Assembly: GCF_000716595.1 (NCBI RefSeq)
Contig: NZ_JNXC01000017.1
Span: forward strand, 62,001 to 126,000
Length of the DNA stretch: 64,000 nucleotides
Direction of reading: 5' to 3'
DNA from: Saccharothrix sp. NRRL B-16314
Lineage (GTDB): Bacteria; Actinomycetota; Actinomycetes; Mycobacteriales; Pseudonocardiaceae
Shown here: piece by piece, positions 1 through 8,737 of the stretch
Position numbering within the stretch: position 1 is the first letter of the stretch
How the letters are laid out: every line of letters begins with the position of its first letter
The notes under the pieces: model-generated
The model's database searches: none
What the model saw: the letters and a program-made list of their open reading frames with translations, nothing else
What the model was told of the DNA's origin: nothing
Position numbers and translations under genes: made by a program

Positions 1-2
1 GC

Positions 3-89
3 GATCAGGCGAGCAGGGCGCAGTTCGTCGGCACCGACTGCGGGTTGTGCCGCACCGAGTGGGACGTGATGCGGAAGAACCTCGGCTGA
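3..89 (+). CDS. C-terminal fragment of an unidentified protein
   Basis: The frame is open from the left edge to a TGA at 87-89 and encodes about 28 residues ending CRTEWDVMRKNLG. It contains a C-x2-C pair (CGLC). Only the tail is in the window, so no family can be named. It converges on the CoA ligase that ends at 102, leaving only 12 bases between the two stop codons. The coding frame is chosen because the other two frames give low-complexity Arg/Ala-rich products. Confidence 0.45.
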   Translation, partial: DQASRAQFVGTDCGLCRTEWDVMRKNLG

Positions 90-101
90 CCACCGGCGTG
101 G

Positions 102-1556
102 TCAGGGTTTCCACTCCCGCACCACGTGCCGGCGCAGCTTGCCCGATCCGGTGCGCGGCAAGGACTCCACGAACACCACCCGGCGTGGAACCTTGTACGC
201 CGTGAGGTGGCGACGGGCCAAGGAGGTCAGGTCGTCCTCCAGCTCGTCGTCGCCGACCGGCGAGTCGACCCGCACCACGTAGGCGCGCAACCGGAACGTC
301 CCGTCGTCGTCCGCCACCGCGCACACCGCCGCCTCGCGCACCAGCGGGTGACTCCCGAGGAGGTGCTCCACTTCCAGCGGGTGCACCTTGATCCCGCCGA
401 CGTTCTCGATGTCGTCCAAGCGGCCGGTGACGCGCACGAACCGGTCCGCGTCGATCGAGGCCAGGTCGCCGGTGGAGTACCAGTCCTGCGCGCGCTCGAC
501 CTCGCCGTCGTCATCGACGCCGAGCGTGATGGTCGGTCCGCGCACCTGCAACCGGCCCACCACGTCGGGCTCCACGGGGTCGCCCGAATCGTCCACCACG
601 CGCACTTCGAACGGCGGCAGCGCACGCCCGACCGTGCCCACCCTGCGTGCGCCCGGGGTGTTGTGGGTGAACGCCTGGCCGACCTCGGTGGTGCCGATCC
701 CGTTGAGCAGCCGGTCGCCCAGCACGGCCATCAGCCGCTCCTCCACCGCCGTCGACAGGACTTCGCCACCGGCGGCGGCGATGCGGAGGTCGGCCAGCCG
801 GTCCCGATCGGGGTGGGCGACGAGCCGGCTGTAGAACGTCGGCACCGCGAACAACGCGGTGACGCCGTACTTCTCGACGATCGCCAACACGTCCTCGACC
901 TGCGGGGGATTCGGGTTCAGCACCACGAGGCTCCCGCTCATCAGCGGGTACAGCAGGGAGTTGCCCAGGCCGTAGGCGAAGTACAGCTTGGACACCGAGT
1001 GGACGACGTCGTCCGGTCCCAGCCCCAGCGCGGGCACGGCGAACGTCCGGTGGTGGACGATCGGGTCGCCGTGCAGCTGCGGGCACAGCCTGGGCACGCC
1101 GGTGGTGCCCGAGGTGAACGTCGCGTACGCCTGGTCGTCCCCGGCGCGCGGTGCGGGCGGGATCGGTTGCGCCCCTTCGAGTTCGGTGAAGGTGGTCACG
1201 GGGGCGTCGCCGCGCAGCGACCGCCGGTCGTCCGGTCGGCACACGACCAGCGCCGGTCGGGCGGTGCCGAGGACCCGGTGCAGTTCGTCCGGGTGCAGGC
1301 GGGGGTTGATCGGCACGGCGACCGCGCCGAGGTGGACGGCGCCCAGGAACGTGAGGATGAAGTCCGGCCCGTCGTCCAGGAGGATCGCGACCCGGTCACC
1401 GGCCTGCACGCCCGCGCGGACCAGGGCGCCGGCCACGCGGGCCGCCCCGGCGTACACGTCGAGGTGGGTCAGCACGGCGCCGTCCACCTGGTAGGCCGGT
1501 CGGTCCAGCCACCCTCCGGCGGCGGCTGCGGCGCGCATCGCGTAGACCAGGTTCAT
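102..1556 (-). CDS. Benzoate/aryl-CoA ligase family AMP-dependent synthetase
   Basis: A 484-residue ANL-superfamily adenylate-forming enzyme that should activate an aromatic or related acid to its acyl-AMP and then its CoA thioester in the cytoplasm. The AMP-binding core motif TFTSGTTGVPR lies near residue 145, the A5-like segment NGIGTTEVGQ near 290, the hinge RLDDIENVGGIKV near 385, and the catalytic lysine in the A10 motif SGKLRR near residue 473. Benzoate-CoA ligases share the short length and the NVGGIKV hinge. The P-loop lysine usual after GxP is arginine here (VPRL). The gene lies 67 nt downstream of the glycosyltransferase on the same strand, so the two may be co-transcribed. The substrate (benzoate, aminobenzoate, other aryl acid) cannot be read from the sequence. 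Confidence 0.85.
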   Translation of the reverse strand: MNLVYAMRAAAAAGGWLDRPAYQVDGAVLTHLDVYAGAARVAGALVRAGVQAGDRVAILLDDGPDFILTFLGAVHLGAVAVPINPRLHPDELHRVLGTARPALVVCRPDDRRSLRGDAPVTTFTELEGAQPIPPAPRAGDDQAYATFTSGTTGVPRLCPQLHGDPIVHHRTFAVPALGLGPDDVVHSVSKLYFAYGLGNSLLYPLMSGSLVVLNPNPPQVEDVLAIVEKYGVTALFAVPTFYSRLVAHPDRDRLADLRIAAAGGEVLSTAVEERLMAVLGDRLLNGIGTTEVGQAFTHNTPGARRVGTVGRALPPFEVRVVDDSGDPVEPDVVGRLQVRGPTITLGVDDDGEVERAQDWYSTGDLASIDADRFVRVTGRLDDIENVGGIKVHPLEVEHLLGSHPLVREAAVCAVADDDGTFRLRAYVVRVDSPVGDDELEDDLTSLARRHLTAYKVPRRVVFVESLPRTGSGKLRRHVVREWKP

Positions 1557-1623
1557 CCCACTGCTCTCCCAGTTCCGGCCCGCCCGTGCCGCCGGGCGGG
1601 GAACGTCTCACGAACGCGGGTCG

Positions 1624-3348
1624 TCATCGGTCCGCCGCGCCGGCGAGGAGCGCCGACACCTCCGAACGCCACACCGGTACCAGGCCGAACAGCCCGCCGG
1701 CCGCGTCCAGGTCGGTCAACGGCACCGGTCCGCCGCGCAGGGCACCGACGAAGTCCGCGTACGAGCCGTGCGCCGGTGACGCCACGAGGTCCGCGGTCAG
1801 CGCGCCGTCCGTGCCCGTGACCGAGATGGTGAACCTGGGCTCGCCCCGGCTCACCTCGACCGTCCCGGTCACGCCGCCGGCCACCGCCACGGCACGTACC
1901 AGGTCGGGGGTCGCTTCCACCGTCCGCACCCCGGTCACGGGCGCGCCGAGCACCCGTTCGACTGCGTCCAAGACGTCCGGGCCGAGCCCGGTCACCAGGT
2001 CCGGCTCGGCCGTCACGTGGTCGAGGCGCACCGCGAAGCCTTGCGGTACCCCGGAGCGCCCGTCGCTGACGGCCTTGCCCAGCGCGGTCAGGTCCGGGTG
2101 GTGCGCCCACGGCAGGTCGACCGAGCACCGGCCCGGCGCCTTCCGCGCGGCGTCGAGCACGGCGTCGTCCACGGCGTGCTTGCCCACCAGGACGTGCAAC
2201 CCCCGGCGCAACGCGGTCAGGACGGCGGCCGTGTCCGGCGCTCGCACCACGACACCCTCCGCGGGCACCGTCTCCACCAGTCGCGTCCCGTCGCGCAGCA
2301 CCCAGGGCACCCGGTGCTCGGCGGGTTCCGAGGCGTCCGGATCGGTCACGCCGACGACCCGCACGCCCGGCAGCGGCGGCACCTCGTCCGCACCGACGAC
2401 CACCACCCGGACGTCGGCGGGCTCGGCGGTGGCCAGCACCCGGTCGCTGGCGAAGAAGCTCAGGTCGGCCGACGCGGACTCCGGGTCGCCGAGCACCGAC
2501 ACCCGCGGCCGGTCCAGGTCGGAGTAGTCCTTCTGGACCGGCACCCACTCCAGGTCCGCGGCCGTGTGCCGGGGTCCGGTGGCGAAGACGTCGGACCAGC
2601 GGCTGCGGATCACCCGCATGTGCCGCTTCCAGATCGGGAGCTTGTCGTGGCCGACGTGGTTGAACGTGGTGCCCTCGAAGTGCCGCATCGCCACCGATCC
2701 GATGTGGCGCATCCGCTCGCCGTCGGCGCGCAGGCGGCAGCACAGGTCGATGTCCTCGCACAGCGAGACCGGGTCGAACGCCTCGTCGAACCCGCCGACC
2801 CGCTGGAACGAGCTGTGCCGGACCATCAGCGCCGCGGTGGGCGCCCACGTCTCCTCGCGGTGCTCGCGGTGCCTGGCGCCGAGGGGTTGCCCACGCCCGA
2901 CCGGTCCGATCCGACCGTCGGTGGTGGACCCGCCGCCCGCGCACTGCACCAACGCCACGTCGCCGGGGTAGAGCAGCAGCGGTGACACGGCCGCCAGCCC
3001 CGGATCGGCGGTGAGCTCGGCGACCAGCACCCGGACCACCTCCGGGTCGTCCACGAGCACGTCGTTGTCGAGGAAGAACAGGAACTCGCCGCGCGCCACC
3101 GCCGCGCCGACGTTGCGCCGTTCGCTGCCGCCGCGATCGTCCTCGTGGCGCAGCACGGTCAGGGGTCGGTCGAGGTCCACAGCGGCCAGGTACTCGGCGG
3201 TGCCGTCGTCGGACCCGTTGTCCACCACGACGACCTCGAAGTCGCCGGACGCGCGCGCGAGCGACGCCAACGCCCGGCGGGTGTACTCCAAGCGGTTCCT
3301 GACCAGCATGACGACCGAGACCAGACCCGGTACGGGGGTGGGGTTCAC
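1624..3348 (-). CDS. Family 2 glycosyltransferase fused to a Gfo/Idh/MocA-like domain
   Basis: The N-terminal half is a GT-A family 2 transferase: it opens with VSVVMLVRNRLEYTRRAL, carries DNGSDDGT, has the metal/nucleotide-binding DxD as FLDNDV, and a later acceptor-side segment CEDIDLCCRLR. The C-terminal ~270 residues look like a degenerate Gfo/Idh/MocA oxidoreductase: a Rossmann-like start, an ALRRGLHVLVGKH segment where active enzymes carry EKP, a GTDGALTADL strand and the family's typical end (YADFVGALRGG followed by WRSEVSAL). The GTG at 3348 is preferred because GAAGGG sits 6 nt upstream; a longer in-frame ATG at 3432 has no such site. The missing Lys of EKP suggests that the second domain does not catalyse the usual reaction. 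The sugar acceptor is unknown. Confidence 0.78.
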   Translation of the reverse strand: MNPTPVPGLVSVVMLVRNRLEYTRRALASLARASGDFEVVVVDNGSDDGTAEYLAAVDLDRPLTVLRHEDDRGGSERRNVGAAVARGEFLFFLDNDVLVDDPEVVRVLVAELTADPGLAAVSPLLLYPGDVALVQCAGGGSTTDGRIGPVGRGQPLGARHREHREETWAPTAALMVRHSSFQRVGGFDEAFDPVSLCEDIDLCCRLRADGERMRHIGSVAMRHFEGTTFNHVGHDKLPIWKRHMRVIRSRWSDVFATGPRHTAADLEWVPVQKDYSDLDRPRVSVLGDPESASADLSFFASDRVLATAEPADVRVVVVGADEVPPLPGVRVVGVTDPDASEPAEHRVPWVLRDGTRLVETVPAEGVVVRAPDTAAVLTALRRGLHVLVGKHAVDDAVLDAARKAPGRCSVDLPWAHHPDLTALGKAVSDGRSGVPQGFAVRLDHVTAEPDLVTGLGPDVLDAVERVLGAPVTGVRTVEATPDLVRAVAVAGGVTGTVEVSRGEPRFTISVTGTDGALTADLVASPAHGSYADFVGALRGGPVPLTDLDAAGGLFGLVPVWRSEVSALLAGAADR

Positions 3349-3841
3349 ACTGCGCCCTTCACCAAACGGGATCGTCCTCAAGCGACACGTCGTTGTGCCG
3401 TTCGGAGCATGTGGGCCGGGGCCGTCGCCCACGTGCTTGCTCCGTCGCGGTGTCGGGATCGGTCCGACCGGTCGGAGTTCAACGGATGTGCGCGCAGCGT
3501 TGGTGCCGCGGATCGCTTCATCGGCCGTCGATTACCGCGATGGCGGGATCGACAACGGTGAATCAGCGGTGGTCGTGCGAAACGCGGAACCACGGCCCGC
3601 CTCCCGGTGGGCCTGGTCGTTCCGAGCGCCGATGGTAGAGCCGACCCACCGCGTGCGCCAGCCCACGAGTCGGAGTCCCGAAGGGAAATCGCGGACGGGC
3701 GTCGCCGAAGTCCTGACCGCCCGGTATAAGTCGCATTTCCCGGAAACGGTTATTCCTTCGTCGTGGGGAATTGCGTCACGGCACGGGAATCGTGCCTTCC
3801 CCCGAATGTCCGCGTGGTGAGTTCCGGTGGGCGTCGTCGGC
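3349..3841. other. Intergenic region, 493 bp
   Basis: This lies between the stop of the SGNH lipoprotein gene and the start of the glycosyltransferase gene, both on the reverse strand. Base composition is less GC-rich than the neighbours near 3730-3800. A 6-bp stem with a 5-nt loop (GGCACG / CGTGCC, 3780-3796) may be a weak terminator for the lipoprotein gene. The rest presumably carries the glycosyltransferase promoter, but I see no convincing -35/-10 pair and no believable coding frame. Confidence 0.5.
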
Positions 3842-4783
3842 TCAGCGGCCGGTGGCGGTCAGGACTGCGGCGGCGATCGCCTCGTGGCCGTCCGGCGTCG
3901 GGTGGACGTCGGTGTACCCGCAGAAGTACGTGAGCGCGCACACCTTCGCCACCGACGTCGGGATCGAGCCGTACGTCGGGTCCTGGGTCAGCTCGGTGAA
4001 CGACCCGTAGCCGCCGGTCGAGGCGGTGACGTCCACGAACGCCGCCCCGACCTTCTCGTACTCGGCCTTGAGCGCGGCGTTGAAGAGGTCCCGGAACAGC
4101 GGCACGGACAGGCGCGCGAGGTCCCGGCCGTTCGGGAACGCGGGGGACACCCACGCCCCGAGGAACACGTCCGGGTAGGTCAGGCCCACGATCGGGGTAT
4201 CGCCGGCGGCCTCGCGCAACGCGGGCAGGGCGGCGGCCAGGCCGGCCCGGACGTTCGCCACGGCCTGGGACGCGCAGCCCAGCGCATCGGACGCCTGCGC
4301 GCACGGCGCCAGGTCGTTCCCGCCGATCACCACCGTCACCAGGCCCACCCGGCCCTGGTGCTCGCGCAGTGCCCGCACCGCCGCGTCGAGCTGGCCGAGG
4401 CCCGCCGGGTCGGGTGCGCCGGGAGCGGCGTTGCCGGGCGAGCAGGCGGGTCCGTCGCGCAGCTGGGTGGTCGTGGCGCCGCTGCACGCGACGTTGATCA
4501 ACCGCAGGTCCGACCGCTCGGCGACGAGGTGGGCGAAGCCGCCCTGGTCGGCGCTCGCGGACGTGCCGGCTGCCGGCGGTCGGTAACCGGTCGCGTACGA
4601 GTCGCCCAACGACACGTACACGCGGTCGGCGGGCGGTGCGCTCTCGCTCGGTGCGGCACCGGCACTCGGCGGTGGGGCGTCGTTGGTGGTCGCCGGGTTC
4701 TCGGACGGCGCTGCGGTGCACGCTCCGAGCGCTACCAGCGCCACCGCCAGCGCCCCGATCAGTGCGGATGGCCGCGGCACCAT
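3842..4783 (-). CDS. Secreted SGNH/GDSL-family esterase lipoprotein
   Basis: A lipoprotein signal (MVPRPSALIGALAVALVALG, then Cys) ends in the lipobox LGAC and is followed by a Ser/Pro/Ala-rich linker. The SGNH blocks are present: block I GDSYATGY (nucleophile Ser), block III IGGNDLAPC, and block V DVHPTPDGH near the C terminus with the catalytic Asp and His. It should act outside the membrane as an esterase or lipase-like hydrolase, as in the actinobacterial SGNH family. The ATG at 4783 is chosen over an in-frame one 60 nt upstream because GAAGGGG lies 3-4 nt before it and the signal peptide then starts correctly. The substrate is unknown. Confidence 0.87.
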   Translation of the reverse strand: MVPRPSALIGALAVALVALGACTAAPSENPATTNDAPPPSAGAAPSESAPPADRVYVSLGDSYATGYRPPAAGTSASADQGGFAHLVAERSDLRLINVACSGATTTQLRDGPACSPGNAAPGAPDPAGLGQLDAAVRALREHQGRVGLVTVVIGGNDLAPCAQASDALGCASQAVANVRAGLAAALPALREAAGDTPIVGLTYPDVFLGAWVSPAFPNGRDLARLSVPLFRDLFNAALKAEYEKVGAAFVDVTASTGGYGSFTELTQDPTYGSIPTSVAKVCALTYFCGYTDVHPTPDGHEAIAAAVLTATGR

Positions 4784-4855
4784 CAGCCCCTTCTCGTCGG
4801 TGGGTGATCGTCGGCCTCCCAGGCTACGCGTGACCTCCGACAACGGCGGGCTGAG

Positions 4856-4873
4856 TATTCTAGTGCTAGAATA
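4856..4873. promoter_or_regulatory. Perfect palindromic operator in front of the padR-type gene
   Basis: TATTCTAGTGCTAGAATA is an 8+8 bp perfect inverted repeat with a 2-bp centre, ending 5 nt before the GTG start of the PadR-family gene. PadR regulators commonly repress their own operons through such sites (family knowledge). The right arm TAGAAT also reads as a -10 hexamer, which would give a leaderless or nearly leaderless mRNA that is blocked when the regulator binds. Confidence 0.7.
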
Positions 4874-4878
4874 GCGAC

Positions 4879-5418
4879 GTGTCCGAACGTCTCACGCCCG
4901 CCGAGCTGACGCTCCTGGGCCTGCTGGTGGAGAAGCCGCGCCACGGCTACGAACTGGAGGAGGTCATCACGACCCGCGGCCTGCGCGAGTGGACCGAGAT
5001 CGGGTTCAGCTCGATCTACTACCTGCTCACGAAGCTCCGTGACCGCGGCCTGATCACAGAGAGCGGCGGCGAGTCAGGCGGCGGCGAGCCGGGCCGAGGC
5101 AAGTCCCGCAGGGTGTTCGAGCCGACCGAGCGCGGACGCGAGGCGTGCGCTGCGGGTGCCGAGGAAGCCATCGCGACCCTGCGGCCGGTGTTCCCGCCGG
5201 TGCTCGTCGGGCTGGCCAACCAGCCGGTGGTCCCGCCCGAACGGCTGCGCGCCGCGCTGGCCCGACGAGCGGAGGCACTGGCCGACCGGATCGCCGCCGT
5301 CCGGGCCGCCGCCCCGCCCGACGCGCCGGACTTCGTCCGCGCGATCTTCGACTACTCGCTCCACCAGCTCGAAGCCGAGCAGACGTGGCTGGCCACCTAC
5401 CGAGGAGTGCAGGGATGA
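4879..5418 (+). CDS. PadR-family transcriptional regulator
   Basis: A 179-residue regulator. The N-terminal winged helix has the PadR hallmarks LTPAELTLLGLLVEKPRHGYELEE and FSSIYYLLTKLRDRGLI, then a Gly/Ser/Glu-rich wing loop, then a helical C-terminal dimerisation domain. The GTG start is 5 nt after the palindrome at 4856-4873, consistent with autoregulation and a leaderless transcript. Its stop overlaps the start of the GyrI-like gene by 4 nt (ATGA), so the two are translationally coupled. This resembles other actinobacterial pairs in which a PadR repressor controls a small-molecule-binding protein; the inducer is unknown. Confidence 0.9.
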   Translation: MSERLTPAELTLLGLLVEKPRHGYELEEVITTRGLREWTEIGFSSIYYLLTKLRDRGLITESGGESGGGEPGRGKSRRVFEPTERGREACAAGAEEAIATLRPVFPPVLVGLANQPVVPPERLRAALARRAEALADRIAAVRAAAPPDAPDFVRAIFDYSLHQLEAEQTWLATYRGVQG

Positions 5419-6035
5419 CCCCGTACGACGTGAAACGAGAGCTGAAGGAGCTGTACGCGCCGAAGAACCGGGGCTGGGCGCTGGTCGACGTGCCGCCGCA
5501 GCAGTTCATCGCGTGCGCGGGCGAGGGCGACCCGAACACGGCGCCGGAGTACGCGCGAGCGGTCGAGGCGCTGTACTCGGTGGCGTACGCCCTGAAGTTC
5601 GCGAGCAAGCGCGCGGGCCGTGACTTCGTGGTCGGCCCGCTCGAAGGGTTGTGGTGGTCGGACGACCCGGCGGTGTTCACGGCCCGCGAGAAGGACTCGT
5701 GGCAGTGGCGAATGCTGATCAGCCAGCCGGAGTGGATCACCGCGCAGGACGTCGAGGGCGCCGTCGAGGCGACGTTGGCGAAGAAGAAGCTCCCGGCCGT
5801 CGCCGAAGTGCGCCACGAGCGGCTGGAGGAGGGAACGTGCGCGCAGGTGTTGCACATCGGCTCGTACGACGACGAAACGCCGATCCTGGCGACCCTCCAC
5901 GACGAATACCTGGCGGCCAACGACCTGGTGATGACCGGGCTGCACCACGAGGTCTACATCGGTGACCCGCGTCGCGCCGAGCCGGCGAAGCTCAAGACCG
6001 TTCTGCGCCAACCGGTCCGCCCGCACCGCGCCTGA
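5415..6035 (+). CDS. GyrI-like small-molecule-binding domain protein
   Basis: About 206 residues, beginning MTPYDVKRELKELYAPKN. The sequence matches the stand-alone GyrI-like (SOUL/AraC-effector) proteins: WALVDVPPQQFIACAGEGDPN, a central VGPLEGLWW segment, and a C-terminal HIGSYDDETPILATLHDEY strand-helix unit. Such domains bind lipophilic or cationic small molecules and may sequester or hydrolyse them. The start is the ATG overlapping the PadR stop; an open frame continues upstream but lies inside the PadR gene. The fixed partnership with PadR suggests a xenobiotic-response module. Confidence 0.85.
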   Translation: MTPYDVKRELKELYAPKNRGWALVDVPPQQFIACAGEGDPNTAPEYARAVEALYSVAYALKFASKRAGRDFVVGPLEGLWWSDDPAVFTAREKDSWQWRMLISQPEWITAQDVEGAVEATLAKKKLPAVAEVRHERLEEGTCAQVLHIGSYDDETPILATLHDEYLAANDLVMTGLHHEVYIGDPRRAEPAKLKTVLRQPVRPHRA

Positions 6036-6105
6036 CTCGACACACGATCGGGTGAACTATCGGCGCGGGGCGAAATGTCGGTTCGGGCCGCGCGACTTCG
6101 TCTGC

Positions 6106-6546
6106 ATGAGCAGGGGGATGAAACCGCGAGGCGCTGCGATCGTCGGCCTGTGCGTGGCCGCGCTCGCAGTCCTGGCGTCGTGCCGGGGACAGGGGTCGAC
6201 ACCCGGTCACCCCACCGGCGTGACGACGACCGCGACCGCGACCGGGATCGTGACCACAGCGCCAGGCCAGGGTGGCGACGAGGTGCCCACGGGCGCGGCC
6301 ACCGCCACGATGGCGGAAGGGTCGCCGGCGACACCCGGACCGCTGTTCCCCGAGCCGTCGGCCATCCCCCCGTCGCCGAGCACGCCGGATTCGCCCGTCG
6401 AGCCCACCCCATGGCTCACCGAGCCGCTCACCCCGTCGCCGAGCACGACGGAGCCGTCCACCGGACTCGTGCCCGAATTGATTCCCGAGCCGACGCTGAC
6501 CCCGGAGCCGACGTCGCCAACGGTCACCACCACCACGGGGCAGTAG
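6106..6546 (+). CDS. Proline/threonine-rich lipoprotein of unknown function
   Basis: A basic start (MSRGMKPRG) leads into a hydrophobic segment GAAIVGLCVAALAVLASC, a lipobox with Cys about 24 residues in. The rest is low complexity, rich in Pro, Thr, Ser and Glu, with the near-repeat PSPSTPDSP / PSPSTTEPS, and is probably a disordered extracellular stalk. No catalytic motif is visible. The ATG at 6118 is an alternative start. Its stop directly abuts the ATG of the following membrane protein, so both are likely co-translated and may function together. Confidence 0.6.
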   Translation: MSRGMKPRGAAIVGLCVAALAVLASCRGQGSTPGHPTGVTTTATATGIVTTAPGQGGDEVPTGAATATMAEGSPATPGPLFPEPSAIPPSPSTPDSPVEPTPWLTEPLTPSPSTTEPSTGLVPELIPEPTLTPEPTSPTVTTTTGQ

Positions 6547-7410
6547 ATGGGCGCAGGCAAGCAGTCACCGGAGCCGGCGGCCCCGTGGCCGCGGCTGGTG
6601 GCGCTGCTGTCGGAGGCGGCCGTGATCTCGGCGGTGCTGTACTACTTCGGCTGGGTCCGGACGGCGGCCACCTACGACCGGTTCGGGGTCAGCCTGAGCC
6701 TGCTGGAGTTGGCCTCGGCCGATTACATCCTGCGGAGCATCAACTCGGCGTTCCCGCCGCTGATCGGCCTCGGCGCGGTCCTCGTGGCGCTCGCCGCGGC
6801 GCACCGCCGGTGGGTGGCGCCCGCGATGGACCCCGGGCGGCAGCACCGCGCGCACCGGATCGCCAGGGGCGCCATCCGCGTCGTCACGGTCCTGTGCGCG
6901 CTGGGGCTGGCGGTGGTCGCGCTGGGCGTGGCCGCCCAGGACGCGGTGGGCAAGCCGCTGGGCTGGTGGCTGCCCGCGATCCTCACGGTCGCGGCGGCCG
7001 GGCTGGTGTACGTCGGCTCGACGACCGGGACGAGTTCACCCGTCGGCGCGACCGTCCTGCCGGCACTGGCCGTCATCGGCGGCATCTGGCTGGTCACCGT
7101 GCACGCCCACCGCACGGGCAACGAGTTCGGTGATCGATTCGTCGCCGGGCTGCCCCGCCAGCCCGAAGTCGTGCTCTACAGCGCCGAACGCCTCGCCATC
7201 GCGGGCCCCGGCGTCGGAGTGGCGCCGATCGAGCAGGAGGGCTCGCGGTTCAGGTTCCGCTACAGCGGCCTGCGGATGCTGATCCACACCCGGGACCGGT
7301 ACTTCCTGGTCGCGTCGGAGTGGCAGCGTGGCCGCGACGCGACCTACGTCATCACGTCGACCGAGGACACCCGCATCGACGTCATCACCCGCTCACCGGT
7401 CAGTCGGTGA
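6547..7410 (+). CDS. Polytopic membrane protein of unknown function
   Basis: A 287-residue protein with about five hydrophobic segments (near residues 17-35, 67-85, 110-128, 140-156 and 165-182) and a soluble C-terminal domain of about 90 residues. The motif YDRFGVSLSLLELASADYIL in the first loop is seen in uncharacterised actinobacterial membrane proteins. The start directly follows the lipoprotein stop with no gap. The last 11 bases overlap tail-to-tail with the end of the convergent flavoprotein gene. Function unknown. Confidence 0.7.
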   Translation: MGAGKQSPEPAAPWPRLVALLSEAAVISAVLYYFGWVRTAATYDRFGVSLSLLELASADYILRSINSAFPPLIGLGAVLVALAAAHRRWVAPAMDPGRQHRAHRIARGAIRVVTVLCALGLAVVALGVAAQDAVGKPLGWWLPAILTVAAAGLVYVGSTTGTSSPVGATVLPALAVIGGIWLVTVHAHRTGNEFGDRFVAGLPRQPEVVLYSAERLAIAGPGVGVAPIEQEGSRFRFRYSGLRMLIHTRDRYFLVASEWQRGRDATYVITSTEDTRIDVITRSPVSR

Positions 7411-8737
7411 CGAGCAACCCCTTGCCGTACAGCCATTCCGCCGTCGCCTCGGCGCGTCCGGCGGGCAGGCGGGCGGACCACGTGCGGAGCAGGTCGGCCA
7501 GGGAAGCGGAGTGCTTCACGCAGTCCAGCAGCGGGGCGAGTTCGGCGTCACCGAGGTGGGCGATCGGCGCGGGCAGGGCGGGATGGGTGAGCGCACGGCG
7601 CATCGTCACCAGGTCCCCGACCGGGCACGGGGTGGGCACCACGGCGGCGTCGGACGACAGGCGAACGGGTCGGCGCAGGTGGTCGGGCGTCAGCGGCGGC
7701 GTCACGGGAGTCGGCGGGGCCGGCGCGGCGCGGCGGAGCCAGAACGGTTGGTCGCGGTGGGGTTCGCAGCGGTGGTAGTGGGCGGCGGTCCACGTGGTGT
7801 GCCGGGCCACCGCCCGGTCCCGGCTGTCGCGGTAGAAGGCGAGCGCGGCGGCGCGGTCGCCGTCCGACAGCAGGGTGTGCGCGGTGACGGCGGCGGCCAT
7901 CGCGCTCTGCAACGCGCTGTCCACACCGGACGACGTCAGCGGGTCCAGGGTGAACGACGCCTCGCCGACCTTGACCGAGTCCTCGGTGACGGGGGAGTCG
8001 TCGCGGTAGCCGGTGGCGTCGCACACGGCGACGGCGCCTGCCGACGGGCGGTCCGGGAACAGGCCGGTGCTGTCGAGCAGGTGGTGGTAGAGGCGTTCCA
8101 CGGCGTGCGCGCGCAGGAGGTCGGCGTCCACGAACGCCATGGCCCGGAACGCGCCACCGGGCAGCGGCGCGCCCCAGCACCAGGTGCGAGGTCCGGTGCC
8201 GAGCCGGGTCGGGCCGTCACCGCGCCAGGTGGTGTGCAGGGTGAGCGTCCTCGGGCCGGTGGCGGTGGTCGTGCCGCCCGACGCGCGCCGCCGCCCGCTG
8301 GCGTCCACCAGGAACCGCGCCCGCAGCACGTCGAGCCCCGCCGGGATCTCCCAACCCGCGGGGCCGCGGCGGGGACGCACCGCGCGCACCGGCTGGAGCA
8401 CCGACACCCCGGCGGCGCGGGCCGCGGACAGCAGCGCCCGGTCGAAACGCCCCCGGTCCACCGTCACCGCGCGCGGGTCCGGCTCGACCAGGCGGACGGT
8501 GGCGTCCTCCCAGCGCACCAGGGCGGCCGGTGACGGCACCGCCCCGTCCAACGCCTGCCGCAGGCCCAAGTGGTCCAGCAGCGGAGGCACGCCGGGGGAC
8601 AGCGACTCACCCACGTGCGGACGCGGGAACACCCGGCGTTCGACCAGCACGACGCGGTGGCCGAGCCGGGCCAAGCGGAGCGCGCACACCGACCCGGCCG
8701 GCCCGCCGCCGATCACGCACACGTCCCAGGTCGTCAT
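7400..8737 (-). CDS. FAD-dependent monooxygenase, LodB/QhpG-like quinoprotein maturase
   Basis: A 445-residue flavoprotein of the p-hydroxybenzoate hydroxylase/tryptophan-halogenase group. It has the N-terminal dinucleotide-binding motif VCVIGGGPAGSVCALRLA, the halogenase-like segment HVGESLSPGVPPLLDHLGL near residue 50, and the FAD-ribityl segment DPLTSSGVDSALQSAMAAA. The C-terminal ~70 residues are helical and could contact a protein substrate. The start overlaps the radical SAM stop by 4 nt (ATGA); it is the last gene of the five-gene operon. Related flavoproteins LodB and QhpG are needed to oxygenate the tryptophan that becomes cysteine tryptophylquinone (established for those systems). 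The LodA-like partner in this operon makes the same role the best inference. A free tryptophan halogenase is the main alternative. Confidence 0.75.
   Translation of the reverse strand: MTTWDVCVIGGGPAGSVCALRLARLGHRVVLVERRVFPRPHVGESLSPGVPPLLDHLGLRQALDGAVPSPAALVRWEDATVRLVEPDPRAVTVDRGRFDRALLSAARAAGVSVLQPVRAVRPRRGPAGWEIPAGLDVLRARFLVDASGRRRASGGTTTATGPRTLTLHTTWRGDGPTRLGTGPRTWCWGAPLPGGAFRAMAFVDADLLRAHAVERLYHHLLDSTGLFPDRPSAGAVAVCDATGYRDDSPVTEDSVKVGEASFTLDPLTSSGVDSALQSAMAAAVTAHTLLSDGDRAAALAFYRDSRDRAVARHTTWTAAHYHRCEPHRDQPFWLRRAAPAPPTPVTPPLTPDHLRRPVRLSSDAAVVPTPCPVGDLVTMRRALTHPALPAPIAHLGDAELAPLLDCVKHSASLADLLRTWSARLPAGRAEATAEWLYGKGLLVTD

Noticed and set aside
3780..3796. Strong terminator after the SGNH lipoprotein gene
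   Set aside because: The stem is only 6 bp and has no T-run, so it is mentioned as weak and not listed as a terminator.
7400..8737. Free tryptophan halogenase
   Set aside because: The fold is shared, but the gene is translationally coupled to LodA-like and radical SAM genes and no flavin reductase is adjacent, so a protein-maturation role is preferred.
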